A DNA stretch of 64,000 nt from an uncultured Eubacteriales bacterium (lineage in GTDB: Bacteria; Bacillota; Clostridia; Oscillospirales; Oscillospiraceae). The number at the start of each line of letters is the position of its first letter. Position 1 is the first letter of the stretch. Location: NCBI GenBank assembly GCA_900079765.1, contig LT599017.1, positions 1,517,765 to 1,581,764 on the forward strand. The letters run 5' to 3'. The position numbers and the translations under genes are program-made. Below are positions 29,001 to 36,754 of the stretch, one piece after another. The notes under the pieces are model-generated. The model ran no database searches. It worked only from the letters and a program-made list of their open reading frames with translations, and was not told where the DNA came from.

Positions 29001-31777
29001 ATCTGCGGGATGTGCGGGTCTTTGACAAGGTTTACGACCCTGACGGAACCGAAAAGCGTGTCCTGAACAAAAAGGAAACGGCGATAGCGCAGGCCAAGCA
29101 GGAAATCATCCGCGCCAAGTTTGAGGAATGGATATGGAAAGACCCCGCGCGGCGTGAACGCCTCTGCCGTATCTACAACGACCGCTTCAACAGCATCCGC
29201 CCCCGCGAATACGACGGTAGCCATATCAAGTTTGTCGGCATGAATCCTGAAATCGTCCTTCGGAAGCATCAAATCGACGCCATCGCCCACATCCTCTACG
29301 GCGGGAATACTTTATTGGCGCATGAGGTTGGCGCGGGCAAGACCTATGAAATGGTCGCCGCAGCGATGGAATCCAAGCGCCTGGGGCTGTGCAACAAGAG
29401 CCTGATCGTCGTGCCGAACCACATCACAGAGCAGTGGTCGGGCGAGTTTTTACAGCTCTATCCCTCCGCAAATATCCTTGTGGCGACCAAAAAGGACTTT
29501 GAAACCAAGAACCGCAAGAAGTTTTGCGCCCGCATTTCCACCGGCGATTACGACGCCGTGATTATCGGTCACAGCCAGTTTGAGAAAATCCCCATGTCGA
29601 TGGAGCGCCAGCGGCACATGATTGATCGGCAGATTGATGACCTTGTGGACGCCATTGACGAAACCAAGCGCAACAAGGGCGAGCGTTACACCATCAAGCA
29701 GCTTGAGCAGATGAAGAAATCCCTTGAGGTTAAGCTGGCCAAGCTAAACGATCAATCGCGGAAGGACAATGTCGTTACCTTTGAGGAACTGGGCGTAGAC
29801 CGCCTGTTTATTGACGAAGCCCACTATTTCAAAAACCTTTTCCTGATTACAAAAATGAGGAATGTGGGCGGCATCGCACAGGTGGAAGCGCAAAAGTCCT
29901 CCGATCTGTTTATGAAAACGCAGTATCTTGACGAGCTGACGGGCGGTCGTGGCACGGTGTTTGCCACCGGGACACCCATCAGCAACAGCATGGTGGAAAT
30001 GTATACCATGCAGCGGTATTTGCAGTACAAAGCCCTTGTGCAGAACGGCTTGCAGCATTTTGACGCCTGGGCCTCCACCTTCGGGGAAACCGTGACGGCG
30101 ATTGAGCTTGCACCGGAGGGAACCGGCTACCGCGCCAAAACCCGTTTCGCCAAGTTTTATAACCTCCCGGAGCTTATGTCCATGTTTCGGATGGTAGCCG
30201 ACATTCAGACCGCCGATACGCTCCATCTTCCCGTTCCCAAAGCCAATTTCCATACGGAGGTCATCAAGCCGAGCCAGTGGCAGCAGGATATGATTGCGGA
30301 GCTGGCGGAACGCGCGGAGCGGATACGAAACCGCGAGGTAAACCCCGCCACCGACAATATGCTCAAGGTAACAAACGATGGGCGCAAGCTGGCGCTTGAT
30401 CAGCGGCTTATAAACCCCCTGCTGCCCGACGACCCGGACGGCAAGGTTTCCGCCTGCGCCGCCAATGTGTTCCGCATTTGGGAGCAGCACCGCGAAAAAC
30501 GACTGACTCAGCTTGTGTTCTGCGACCTCTCGACTCCCAAAGGTAAAAAATCACCGATTGAAATGAAAGAATCAGACGGCACATTTGTGATGGATGAGGC
30601 ACAATTCTGGAATGTCTATGAGGACTTGAAAGCCAAGTTGACTGCAAAAGGCATCCCTGAGCATGAAATCGCTTTTATTCACAATGCCGACACCGAGGCC
30701 AAGAAAAAAGAGCTGTTTGCCAAAGTCCGCAAAGGTCAAATCCGCGTCCTGATGGGCAGCACACAGAAGATGGGCGCTGGAACCAATGTGCAGGACAGAT
30801 TGGGGGCGCTGCACGATCTCGATTGTCCGTGGCGGCCCTCAGATTTGGCGCAGCGGCTTGGCAGAATCGTCCGGCAGGGCAACAAGAATGATGAGGTGGA
30901 TATTTTCCGGTATGTCACGGAGGGAACCTTCGACAGCTACCTTTATCAGCTTGTGGAAAACAAGCAGAAGTTTATCAGCCAGATTATGACCAGCAAGCTG
31001 CCCGTCCGCTCCGCTGAGGATGTGGACGAAACCGCCCTGTCCTACGCTGAAATCAAAGCGCTGGCTACCGGCAACCCGCTCATTATCGAAAAATGCCAGC
31101 TTGAGATGGATGTGAACAAGCTGAAAATCCTCCACGCCAGCCACCTCAGCCAGAAGTATGCGCTGGAGGACAAAATCCTAAAGGAGTACCCGCAGGAAAT
31201 AAAGCGGCAAACCGAGCGAATTACAGGGTACAAAACCGACGCCGAAACCGCAGCGAAGCACCCCGCCGACAAAGACCACTTCCCGCCGATGAAGATTGGC
31301 GGGATTTCTTATGCCGAAAAAGCCGAGGCGGGCAAGGCGATCATAGAATCCTGCAAAGCCATGACCTCCCCCGACCCCGTTGCCCTGGGCGAATATCGCG
31401 GTTTTCAGATGATTTTATCCTTTGACAGTTTTGCAAAGGAGTACCGCGTCACCCTGTCCGGAGCGCTCTCCCACACGGTTGCCCTGGGTTCGGACATTCA
31501 CGGCAATATCACCCGTCTGGACAATGCTCTGGAGCGGTTTGCGGAATCCCTGCAAAGCTGCGAAGCAAGGCTGGAGGAATCCAAAACTCAGCTTGAAACG
31601 GCCAAGGGCGAGGTTGACCGTCCATTCCCGCAGGAACAGGAATATGCCGACAAGTCCGCGCGGCTGAAAGCGCTCAACATTCTGCTGAACATGGACGAGA
31701 AAAACAATGAAATTCTCGACACCGAGCCGGACGAGAGCGACATGGAGCCGGTCAAGACACAGGCGTGGGCAAGGTAA
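23024..31777 (+). CDS. Giant SNF2-type helicase / N6-adenine methylase-like polyvalent protein
   Basis: A 2917-residue protein typical of Tn1549-type elements. The N-terminus (1-120) is a conserved ICE domain. Residues about 280-400 are a polar, low-complexity linker. Two related domains follow at about 425-530 and 655-765 (ILTSGG/VLMRGG and YFKKDY/YFLQGH patterns). An adenine methylase-like domain has EPSCGIGNFF (about 1428) and GNVPFG (about 1491). The helicase part has Walker A HEVGAGKTYE (about 2100), DEAH in LFIDEAHYF (about 2262), and C-terminal motifs MGAGTNVQDR (about 2582) and QRLGRIVRQG (about 2609). It probably protects or remodels transferred DNA. GAGGAGGTG sets ATG 23024 rather than GTG 23015. 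Confidence 0.9.
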   Translation: MASKYQLITDLYESTIQAVTNTPVAWTAFLRSACRNYKCRFDEQILIYAQRPDATAVLEIEKWNEQFGRWVNRGATGIAVFDDEHDGRYRLKHYFDISDTHESRFARRVPLWQMEPRFESEVIESLENSFGELEDKATLADALISAARNAVDDNLSDYLNELMYCREDSFLEELDELNIEVEYRTALQNSVAYMLLTRCGIDTEDYLEPQDFRYAADFNTRSTVNALGLATSDIAELCLLEIAATVRNLRIQERDVNRTFAKPEAPAYSIPIKQNDERSADNGTDLSDGGRLPRTESDRAGGIPRNPWQIRIAPQEVSEAAPPRSVPESPDGGDAERTPDGDRADGHGPDGAAHRADGGGAGRDGEAESREPNAMDGADEQHPALGRGIDSQRPDLQLKPLPTVSDQLTIFGEAEEPAKAESSAFSISQQIIDEVLTSGGNELNSPLRIVSYFKKDYPTAENADFLRQEYERGGKGFIFGGNHVSVWFDESGIRIATGNTILTPVATLVTYEQAAKRIRELLDMGRYMPQSELDKADSLEIKTLAEQLWYLEHDLMDGMAIPGMDKEIFKGGFPDSTTRIAEFIAQPGHQIAIIDGLKFLAAYEQDNSVLRFRFSVRHLRHALTGLVDLQREPLLFTADETASTARAAFITQDEVDQVLMRGGNISHGKFRIYSYFLQGHTAKEKADFLKKEYGIGGNSRLGFDEWHDSKGIAYSRENNHMPYDKVILTWPRVVRRIDELIAEGRYMSQRELDHIPEYEKEELAREVVSFYPYQPEDLPRPFPNAVSDYGERVKIVRPQLDQPERVAKILSQMADILDNTADFDRNYTFMQEAFSHLTSWQNGTFSLFTPVEPTEQAQAAASAQPVAPATSPIDEAGEYDLQLGATVYLGIEEYEINAFDDARVELRDAAMPLFTRELPRDEFDRRLRENRLNDGLIKAKPDPVAPSAAADTPRVLYKKYLTELVEEIARSEIYPFLRDPDTEPDEAEDAIGAFVDAAAAAESHPGLEEALALSGFREWLIEDILDRTYQDVPIGSDGVELHERDADTADWVQRPPLEEQIREDLSLRGFVVSDEFIAVGIETYSSDYGMGDHEAIAEFIESEYLNEEPMPDQEPESYTPKKGDRYEIQGRLFVVDMVDTDWETVSLRDTTFQSNTGFPIFRSESLDFIRMYDPLQPEPEPITPSQAKEPISGLKEIVIDLRPRGDEPPVHSPRFAPKRVSYVDVISSNPPRVDIADKTHAYGIWDSESNHYLKNDDQSYLVFDTLDEADQYADTLNKDTITPAWEKPKPRSRTQTFDPHPEIPQASRHNFIITDDALGIGGEKAKYRYNVEAIKTLQAVESENRFATPEEQDILSRYVGWGGLADVFDEEKSSWANEHLELKALLSPDEYASARASTVNAHYTTPVVIKAIYQAVENMGFKTGNILEPSCGIGNFFGLVPESMEGSRLYGVELDSVTGRIAQQLYQKNSIAVQGFEKTNLPDSFFDLAVGNVPFGQYKVLDKRYDKLKFSIHDYFFAKTLDKVRPGGVIAFVTSKYTMDKQNPDIRKYIAQRADLLGAIRLPNNAFKANAGTEVTADIIFLQKRDRMIDIEPDWVHLGKTEDGIPLNSYFLEHPDMLLGEMTTQSTAYGHDTTCKPFENADLSALLHNAIANIHAEIPDYERGEDEPEEDNSIPADPSVRNFSYTLADGKIYYRQDSRMVPVEMPVTAQNRVKGLVELRECVRRLIEYQAEDYPESDIRTEQAKLNKLYDGFTKKYGLINSRGNSMAFGQDSAYCLLCSLEIIDENGELERKADMFQKRTIKPHIPITHVDTASEALAVSMSEKARVDLEYMAELTGQSRDTLIKALEGVIFLNVGAADSQDKAYVTADEYLSGNVREKLVHAKAAQAALGDGALGVNVRALEAAIPPDLTAAEISVRLGATWLPEDVIQKFMYELLQTSGYARDRTKVHYSDRLGEWSITEKNADRSNIHSFNTYGTQRINAYKIIEDSLNLRDVRVFDKVYDPDGTEKRVLNKKETAIAQAKQEIIRAKFEEWIWKDPARRERLCRIYNDRFNSIRPREYDGSHIKFVGMNPEIVLRKHQIDAIAHILYGGNTLLAHEVGAGKTYEMVAAAMESKRLGLCNKSLIVVPNHITEQWSGEFLQLYPSANILVATKKDFETKNRKKFCARISTGDYDAVIIGHSQFEKIPMSMERQRHMIDRQIDDLVDAIDETKRNKGERYTIKQLEQMKKSLEVKLAKLNDQSRKDNVVTFEELGVDRLFIDEAHYFKNLFLITKMRNVGGIAQVEAQKSSDLFMKTQYLDELTGGRGTVFATGTPISNSMVEMYTMQRYLQYKALVQNGLQHFDAWASTFGETVTAIELAPEGTGYRAKTRFAKFYNLPELMSMFRMVADIQTADTLHLPVPKANFHTEVIKPSQWQQDMIAELAERAERIRNREVNPATDNMLKVTNDGRKLALDQRLINPLLPDDPDGKVSACAANVFRIWEQHREKRLTQLVFCDLSTPKGKKSPIEMKESDGTFVMDEAQFWNVYEDLKAKLTAKGIPEHEIAFIHNADTEAKKKELFAKVRKGQIRVLMGSTQKMGAGTNVQDRLGALHDLDCPWRPSDLAQRLGRIVRQGNKNDEVDIFRYVTEGTFDSYLYQLVENKQKFISQIMTSKLPVRSAEDVDETALSYAEIKALATGNPLIIEKCQLEMDVNKLKILHASHLSQKYALEDKILKEYPQEIKRQTERITGYKTDAETAAKHPADKDHFPPMKIGGISYAEKAEAGKAIIESCKAMTSPDPVALGEYRGFQMILSFDSFAKEYRVTLSGALSHTVALGSDIHGNITRLDNALERFAESLQSCEARLEESKTQLETAKGEVDRPFPQEQEYADKSARLKALNILLNMDEKNNEILDTEPDESDMEPVKTQAWAR
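23868..24218 (+). CDS. TnpV family protein nested in another frame of the giant gene
   Basis: A 116-residue frame wholly inside the methylase-helicase gene but read in another frame. It has its own GAAAGGAG site eight bases before the ATG. The sequence follows the TnpV pattern: YRMEGDYRVPNLTVPEE, GKYALLRKKYLKQHRRVLY, then LTAGTLNAHLTEIEQTA and MQWMGLMNNIRHSAEE. In the giant gene's frame the same bases encode a polar linker rich in Gly, Arg and Asp. TnpV proteins are known from transposons but their activity is unclear. Expression is inferred from the ribosome site and the family match. Confidence 0.7.
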   Translation: MELTYRMEGDYRVPNLTVPEESPAILGKYALLRKKYLKQHRRVLYLNLLTAGTLNAHLTEIEQTATGRMEQLTAQMAAAQGVTEKLKAENQMQWMGLMNNIRHSAEESILSDLIYN

Positions 31778-31890
31778 GCCCCACAACTGAAATCACTCTC
31801 ATCGGGCGGCGTTGGAATCATCCAGCGCCGTTTTACATAGCCGTCCGGCTTCAAAACCGGGTGGCTCTATCTATTGAATGGAGGGATACA

Positions 31891-32817
31891 ATGCACCATT
31901 ACAACAACATACCCGCCCAACTCCGGCAGCGCCCGAATTGGGTGGCGTGGGGCATCCGCGATGCACCCCTGAAAGCACCGTTTTACCCGGCAAGCCTACT
32001 TTCGGGTAGACCGACCCCCGCAAAGGCGGGCGTCCGGGAAACATGGGGCAGCTATGAAACCGCCGTCGAGTGCGTCCGGCGCGGGCGGGCGCGTGGAGTC
32101 GGCTACGAGTTTGACGGTGACGGCGTTTACGGCGTCGATTTGGATCATGTGATCGACGAGGCCGGGACGCTGACGCCCCAGGCGCAGGAGATTTTGGGTA
32201 AACTGGACTCCTACGCCGAGATCAGCCCAAGCGGAACGGGCCTGCACATCTTCGTGCTTGCCCCAGGCGCAGACATCACACGCCACCGAAAAAAGAATTA
32301 CTTTTTGGAGATTTACAGCACAGGGCGGTACTTTACCGTCACGGGCAGAGTCATGGGCGGCATCAAGCCCATTGCGACCCGCACAGCCGAATTGCAGGCC
32401 ATCCACGATAAATTCCTGCTGCCCGACCCGGATCAAAAGGTTATCCGGCTCGCCACTGCCGACCTTGTTCCGAGCGCGGCGCAGGATCGGTTCCTGCATA
32501 CCGGGCTGGAGCGCGACAAGGTTTTTCGGGCGCTGTGGAACGGTGAGCGGCGTCACGGCAACGAAAGTGCCGATGATATTGCACTGATGAACAAGCTGGC
32601 CTATTGGTGCAACGCCGACCCCGACGCCATGATCCGAACATTCCTGTCCAGCCCCTATCATACGCAGAAAGACGAGGCACACAAGCGCAAATGCCAGCGT
32701 TCCGACTATCTGCCCAATACGGCCAAAAACGCCTGCGCCACCGTATATTCAACGGCAGCAGCCGATTATGAGCGATGGCAGCAGAGCCGCAGGCAGAAAA
32801 GGAGTTATGCGAGATAA
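31891..32817 (+). CDS. PrimPol-like primase protein
   Basis: A 308-residue protein. RQRPNWVAWGI at the start, then GVGYEFDGDGVYGVDLDHVID with paired acidic residues, and AEISPSGTGLHIFVL with the Ser/His pattern of bifunctional primase-polymerases of the phage NrS-1/COG4983 type. The C-terminal half (about 190-290) resembles the helix-bundle domain that follows in those proteins. It may prime the complementary strand after transfer. ATG 31891 follows AATGGAGGGA; the frame is open further upstream but has no ribosome site. Confidence 0.7.
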   Translation: MHHYNNIPAQLRQRPNWVAWGIRDAPLKAPFYPASLLSGRPTPAKAGVRETWGSYETAVECVRRGRARGVGYEFDGDGVYGVDLDHVIDEAGTLTPQAQEILGKLDSYAEISPSGTGLHIFVLAPGADITRHRKKNYFLEIYSTGRYFTVTGRVMGGIKPIATRTAELQAIHDKFLLPDPDQKVIRLATADLVPSAAQDRFLHTGLERDKVFRALWNGERRHGNESADDIALMNKLAYWCNADPDAMIRTFLSSPYHTQKDEAHKRKCQRSDYLPNTAKNACATVYSTAAADYERWQQSRRQKRSYAR

Positions 32818-32909
32818 AAGAATATCAGGTTCAGATCAAAGCCGCTCATTTCAAGGGCGTGACATTCACCGTCACCCCGCCTCAAAAGGAACGCGGGATG
32901 GAACGATGA
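32775..32909 (+). CDS. Possible small protein overlapping the primase gene end
   Basis: A 44-residue frame whose C-terminal part (EIKEYQVQIKAAHFKGVTFT) looks like a genuine beta-strand protein. It overlaps the primase gene by 43 bases and has no clear ribosome site at its ATG. A competing frame, 32808-32992, has an AAAGGAG site but an implausible composition. A frameshift between the two is possible. Low certainty. Confidence 0.3.
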   Translation: MAAEPQAEKELCEIKEYQVQIKAAHFKGVTFTVTPPQKERGMER

Positions 32910-32973
32910 GTCGCCCGACAGCCCCGGCAGCGGAAAGCACGACCTTCAGCAATACACTCTATCAGCAAGCAAC

Positions 32974-33035
32974 GTCAAATGCTGGCATTTGACACTTGTT
33001 AGGTGGCTGCGCCCCCTAAAACCCCTACGGAAAGG
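32974..33035. other. Candidate origin of transfer (oriT)
   Basis: A perfect 9-bp inverted repeat (GTCAAATGC at 32974-32982, complement at 32985-32993) with a two-base spacer is followed by a C-rich stretch (GCGCCCCCTAAAACCCC at 33010-33026). It lies in the only sizeable gap immediately upstream of mobC and the relaxase gene, where MOB-P type oriT sites are found. The nick position is not determined. Confidence 0.55.
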
Positions 33036-33047
33036 AGGAAGTACGCT

Positions 33048-33389
33048 ATGCTAAATCGTAATATCAAAATCACATTTCGGCTTAACATTTCGGAAAATGA
33101 AAAGTTCAAGGCGCACGTCAAAAAATCCGGGCTTAATCAAGAAGCGTATCTGCGCCACCTCATAAACGGCCTCATCCCCACCGACGCGCCGCCGCCCGAC
33201 TATTTTACCATGATGAAGGAGCTGCGCTATATCGGTACGAACCTCAATCAGATTGCGCAGAAAGCCCACATTCTGAACGTACTGGATGTAAAGCGGTACG
33301 ATGAGAACGCCGCCCAACTGAAAAAGGCTGTCGTGGATATTACCAATGCCGTCATGCTGCCCCGCAAAATTGAAAGGAAAATCGAATAA
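33048..33389 (+). CDS. mobC: MobC-like relaxosome accessory protein
   Basis: A 113-residue protein with a ribbon-helix-helix-like start (NIKITFRLNISENEKFKAHV) and the MobC family segment ELRYIGTNLNQIAQKAH. MobC proteins bind oriT and help the relaxase open the strands. GAAAGGAGGAAG precedes ATG 33048, and its TAA shares a base with the relaxase ATG, so the two are coupled. Confidence 0.88.
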   Translation: MLNRNIKITFRLNISENEKFKAHVKKSGLNQEAYLRHLINGLIPTDAPPPDYFTMMKELRYIGTNLNQIAQKAHILNVLDVKRYDENAAQLKKAVVDITNAVMLPRKIERKIE

Positions 33390-34804
33390 TGGCCACCACT
33401 TCCATATGGGCGGTCAAGGGCTGGCTTGGGCAGGTGGTCATTTACGCCGAGAACCCTGAAAAGACAGCGAACCCCGCCTGTTACGAAAAAGAGGGCATGA
33501 CGGCGGCGCAGGCGCAGGGGCTATCGGATGTCATCGACTATGCCGCGCAGAGCCGCAAAACAGGGCTGACCGATGAACACGCTGAAATCATGCGGCATTT
33601 TGTCACCGGGATAAACTGCCAGCCGGAAACCGCCCGCGATGAGATGATGGCGACCAAGAAGCATTACGGTAAGGACGAGGGCGTTGTCGCCTACCACGGC
33701 TACCAATCCTTTGCCCCCGGCGAGGCCACCCCCGAAATGGCTCACCAAATCGGCGTCAGGCTGGCGCAGCGGCTTTGGGGCGACGGGTATCAGGTCATTG
33801 TCGCCACCCATTTGGACAAAGCCAATCATCTGCACAATCATTTTGTGCTGAACAATGTTTCTATGGTGGATGGCCGGAAGTATTACCGTTCCAATCAGGA
33901 CTATCACAATATGCAAAAGGAATCCGATTCCCTGTGCCGGGAATACGGACTGTCCGTCATAGAGAATCCGGGGCGCGGCAAATCCAAGCACTACGGCGAG
34001 TGGAAAGCCGAGCAGGACGGGCGGCAGACCTGGCGGGGCATGGTGAAATCCGATGTGGACGCTGCCATCCGGGGTTCTATGACCGAGCGGCAGTTTTGGG
34101 ACAATCTTTGCAAGCAGGGCTATGAAATCAAGCAGGGCAAGGATATTTCCCTCCGGCCTCCCGGCAAAGAGCGTTTTGTCCGGCTGTGCCGCAACTTTGG
34201 CGACGATTATGCCATTGAGGGTATCCGCAGGCGCATACTGGCACAGGCCCGCCCGGAACGGCGCGCCATATCTCCCAACCCGCCGCCGAAAAAGGTGCGT
34301 TTCAAAGGCGCTCTCCATAAGACAAGACGCATGACAGGGCTTCGCGCCCTGTATTTTTATTACCTCTATCGCATGGGCGTTCTGCCGAAAACACGGGAAC
34401 CAAACCCGAAACGGGTGTACTTCCTGTTCCGCGAGGACATTCGCTTTATGCAAAACATCGCGCGGGAAACACGGCTACTGGTGAACTACCGTATTGATAC
34501 CGCCGAGCAGCTTACCGCCCACAAGGAGGGGCTGGCCACCCAATTCACAACGCTCTGTATCCAGCGGAAGCGCCTGCGCTATCAGGCGCGGTCTATTCAG
34601 GATGAGGAAAAACTGGCGGCGGTCAAATCCGAGATCGCCGCGCTTTCCATGAAAATCGGTGAATTACGCCGGGAGGTGAAATTATGTGAGGACATAGAAA
34701 TGCGCTCTGCTGCCATGCGGGACAAAATCCGCAGGGCGCAGGAGGATGAAAAAACACAGGGAAAGGAGCTGAAAAAGCATGAACCACTCAGGGGACGCCG
34801 CTGA
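33389..34804 (+). CDS. Relaxase/mobilization nuclease (MobP-type)
   Basis: A 471-residue protein. The relaxase domain occupies about 1-260, with the metal-binding His cluster HLHNHFVLN at about 146-154 and upstream ATHLDKAN. FVTGINC and YHGYQSF are also typical of the MobA/VirD2 family. The C-terminal part is basic and predicted to form coiled coil (about 360-470). It nicks oriT and stays bound to the transferred strand. It follows mobC with a one-base overlap. Confidence 0.93.
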   Translation: MATTSIWAVKGWLGQVVIYAENPEKTANPACYEKEGMTAAQAQGLSDVIDYAAQSRKTGLTDEHAEIMRHFVTGINCQPETARDEMMATKKHYGKDEGVVAYHGYQSFAPGEATPEMAHQIGVRLAQRLWGDGYQVIVATHLDKANHLHNHFVLNNVSMVDGRKYYRSNQDYHNMQKESDSLCREYGLSVIENPGRGKSKHYGEWKAEQDGRQTWRGMVKSDVDAAIRGSMTERQFWDNLCKQGYEIKQGKDISLRPPGKERFVRLCRNFGDDYAIEGIRRRILAQARPERRAISPNPPPKKVRFKGALHKTRRMTGLRALYFYYLYRMGVLPKTREPNPKRVYFLFREDIRFMQNIARETRLLVNYRIDTAEQLTAHKEGLATQFTTLCIQRKRLRYQARSIQDEEKLAAVKSEIAALSMKIGELRREVKLCEDIEMRSAAMRDKIRRAQEDEKTQGKELKKHEPLRGRR

Positions 34805-35678
34805 ACAGATTGTACGCATGAGCTTGGAGGGCGTAGAGGTCGCCGCCAAAATCACCGGCTCGGCGGCAAAGGAAGTTGCCCTGCTGCTGGTGGCCGCGCT
34901 GAAAAGCAACAACAGCAATCTGAAGCTCAAGGGCAAGGCGCGGCTTACCTCCATGCTCAAATCGGGCAAACCGCTGGAGATTTTCTCGGTCAAGGAAAGC
35001 GACCTAAAGCAATTTGTGGCGGGGGCAAAAGAATACGGTATTGTCTACTGCGTCCTGCGGAATCCGAAAAACAGCCCGGACGGGCTGTGCGACGTCATGG
35101 TAAAAGCCGATGACGCCCCTAAAATCAGTCGCTTGGTGGAGCGTTTTCACTTCGCTACGGTGGATAAGGCCAAAATCGAACATGAGCTTGTCGCGGAGAG
35201 AGCTGCAAGAGAGGGCGCAGCGCCCGAAGCGCCTGCCTCCGGGCAAACGGCAGCGGGGCCGGAGGCCCCGGATGTTGGCGACACCGAGAAGCTGCTGGAT
35301 GAGCTTTTGGGGGAGCCCGAAGGCAGGGCCAAACCGGAGCAGCCGCCGCCCTCCCAAAGGTCGCCGGTGCAAGCCGAGCCGGTCAAGCCCGGACAGGAGC
35401 AGCCGGAGAGCCGCCCTTTCGTCCAAGACGCCCCTCCGACAACCCCTCTGTCCGAGCCTATCTCAGAGAGCAGAAGCAAATCCGCAAGGGATATTTCGAG
35501 TAGGCCGTCCGTCAAGGAAGAACTGAGGGAAATCAAGGCGACGAAAAAAGCGCAGGAGGCCGCCGCCCAAGGGCGCGAGGAACAGCCGGCAGCGGATAAG
35601 CCCAGGGATACCCCAAAAACCACCCACAAGCAGCCGCAGAAAAGCGGTAAATCCAAAAAATCGAAAGAGAGGTCTTGA
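34779..35678 (+). CDS. PcfB-like conjugation protein (DUF3801)
   Basis: A 299-residue protein. Residues 1-130 match the PcfB pattern (GVEVAAKITGSAAKEVALLL, KEYGIVYCVLRNPKNSPDG). The rest is a long Pro, Glu, Lys-rich tail without folded domains. PcfB of enterococcal pCF10 helps relaxase and accessory factors at the coupling stage. AAAGGAGCTG precedes the ATG; it overlaps the relaxase gene by 26 bases. Confidence 0.82.
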   Translation: MNHSGDAAEQIVRMSLEGVEVAAKITGSAAKEVALLLVAALKSNNSNLKLKGKARLTSMLKSGKPLEIFSVKESDLKQFVAGAKEYGIVYCVLRNPKNSPDGLCDVMVKADDAPKISRLVERFHFATVDKAKIEHELVAERAAREGAAPEAPASGQTAAGPEAPDVGDTEKLLDELLGEPEGRAKPEQPPPSQRSPVQAEPVKPGQEQPESRPFVQDAPPTTPLSEPISESRSKSARDISSRPSVKEELREIKATKKAQEAAAQGREEQPAADKPRDTPKTTHKQPQKSGKSKKSKERS

Positions 35679-35680
35679 GC

Positions 35681-36562
35681 ATGAACAATTACGATGATCT
35701 TCTGAATAACGCCCCCGCTGAGCCGCAGAGCGGCCAGCTCTCCAAGGAAGAATACGCCGAAAAAAAACGGGCCGAGCGCGAGGAGGTTTTTGACCTGTCC
35801 GACAGCACCGCGCTGGAGGTTGCGGGCGACGGCGGCAAATTCCGGCAGTATCTTGATGTACAGGGCCGCTTTGACCGTTACAGCGCGGTCAACACTTTGC
35901 TGATTCTGGCTCAGAAACCGGAAGCCACCCGGATCGGTGACTTTGATTACTGGAAAGGCATGGGTGGCTTCGTGCGCCCCAGGCAGACTTCCATCTCCAT
36001 TCTGGAGCCGCATGAGTACATCAAGGAGGACGGTTCACCGGGAATCGGCTATAACATTAAAAAGGTGTTCGACATTTCTCAGGTGGACACCCGCAAGGTA
36101 AGAATCAGCCCACATCCCAGCTTCACCGACCGGCAGCTTTTAGGCGCGCTCATTTCCAAATATCCGATGAAAATCATAGGCGTTGACGAGCTGCCTGATA
36201 ACCGTGGCGCAATGACCAATCCCGACGGTGATATTCTCGTTCGCAAAGGCATGGAGTTTTCCGATACTTTCCGCGCTGTGGCTTACGAGATGGCTTGTGC
36301 TGAGTTGGCTACCGATCCCGAATTGCTTCCTGAAACCGAATTTTGTGCCTATTCCGCAACGTATCTGCTGTGCAAAAAATATGGCGTCGAAACACAGGCG
36401 TTTAGTTTTGATAAAGTTGGCGACGTGTTCGACGGCATGGATGCACAGGCGATCAAAGGTGAGCTTGCGCAAATGCGCGATGCCGCCGAGAATATTTCAG
36501 GGCGCATGGCCAAACAGCTTGATGCGGTAAGTAAGGCCGCACGAAATCAGGAAGCGAGGTGA
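35681..36562 (+). CDS. LtrC/ArdC-like protein with degenerate zincin motif
   Basis: A 293-residue protein. Residues 45-130 resemble the ArdC/LtrC N-terminal single-strand DNA-binding domain (SAVNTLLILAQKPEATRIGD, FDYWKGMGGFV). In the following zincin-like domain the usual HExxH is replaced by AYEMACAEL (36281-36307), so both metal-binding His are lost. It may protect incoming single-stranded DNA without peptidase activity. GAGAGG upstream supports ATG 35681 over TTG 35675. It sits between pcfB and the coupling protein genes. Confidence 0.7.
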   Translation: MNNYDDLLNNAPAEPQSGQLSKEEYAEKKRAEREEVFDLSDSTALEVAGDGGKFRQYLDVQGRFDRYSAVNTLLILAQKPEATRIGDFDYWKGMGGFVRPRQTSISILEPHEYIKEDGSPGIGYNIKKVFDISQVDTRKVRISPHPSFTDRQLLGALISKYPMKIIGVDELPDNRGAMTNPDGDILVRKGMEFSDTFRAVAYEMACAELATDPELLPETEFCAYSATYLLCKKYGVETQAFSFDKVGDVFDGMDAQAIKGELAQMRDAAENISGRMAKQLDAVSKAARNQEAR

Positions 36563-36568
36563 CGCGCC

Positions 36569-36754
36569 TTGAGAGAGGAACAAAAGACCATCAGCCTCGA
36601 TGTCTACGAGGAGGGTGCAGTCATAGAGGCACTGAACAAAATACGAACCGAACAGCTTGAAAATCAGAAGCCCGCCGATTTCGTGAGCGATCTGATGCTG
36701 AAAATTATCCAGGCCCCGCCAAAAAAGACGAGAGGCCGCGATGAAGCGCGATAG
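36569..36754 (+). CDS. Small conserved ICE protein
   Basis: A 61-residue acidic protein with TTG start behind GCGAGGTGA. Its end (SDLMLKIIQAPPKK) resembles the small protein at 17224-17394. It overlaps the virD4-like gene by 14 bases. Function unknown; possibly a paralogous accessory factor. Confidence 0.6.
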   Translation: MREEQKTISLDVYEEGAVIEALNKIRTEQLENQKPADFVSDLMLKIIQAPPKKTRGRDEAR

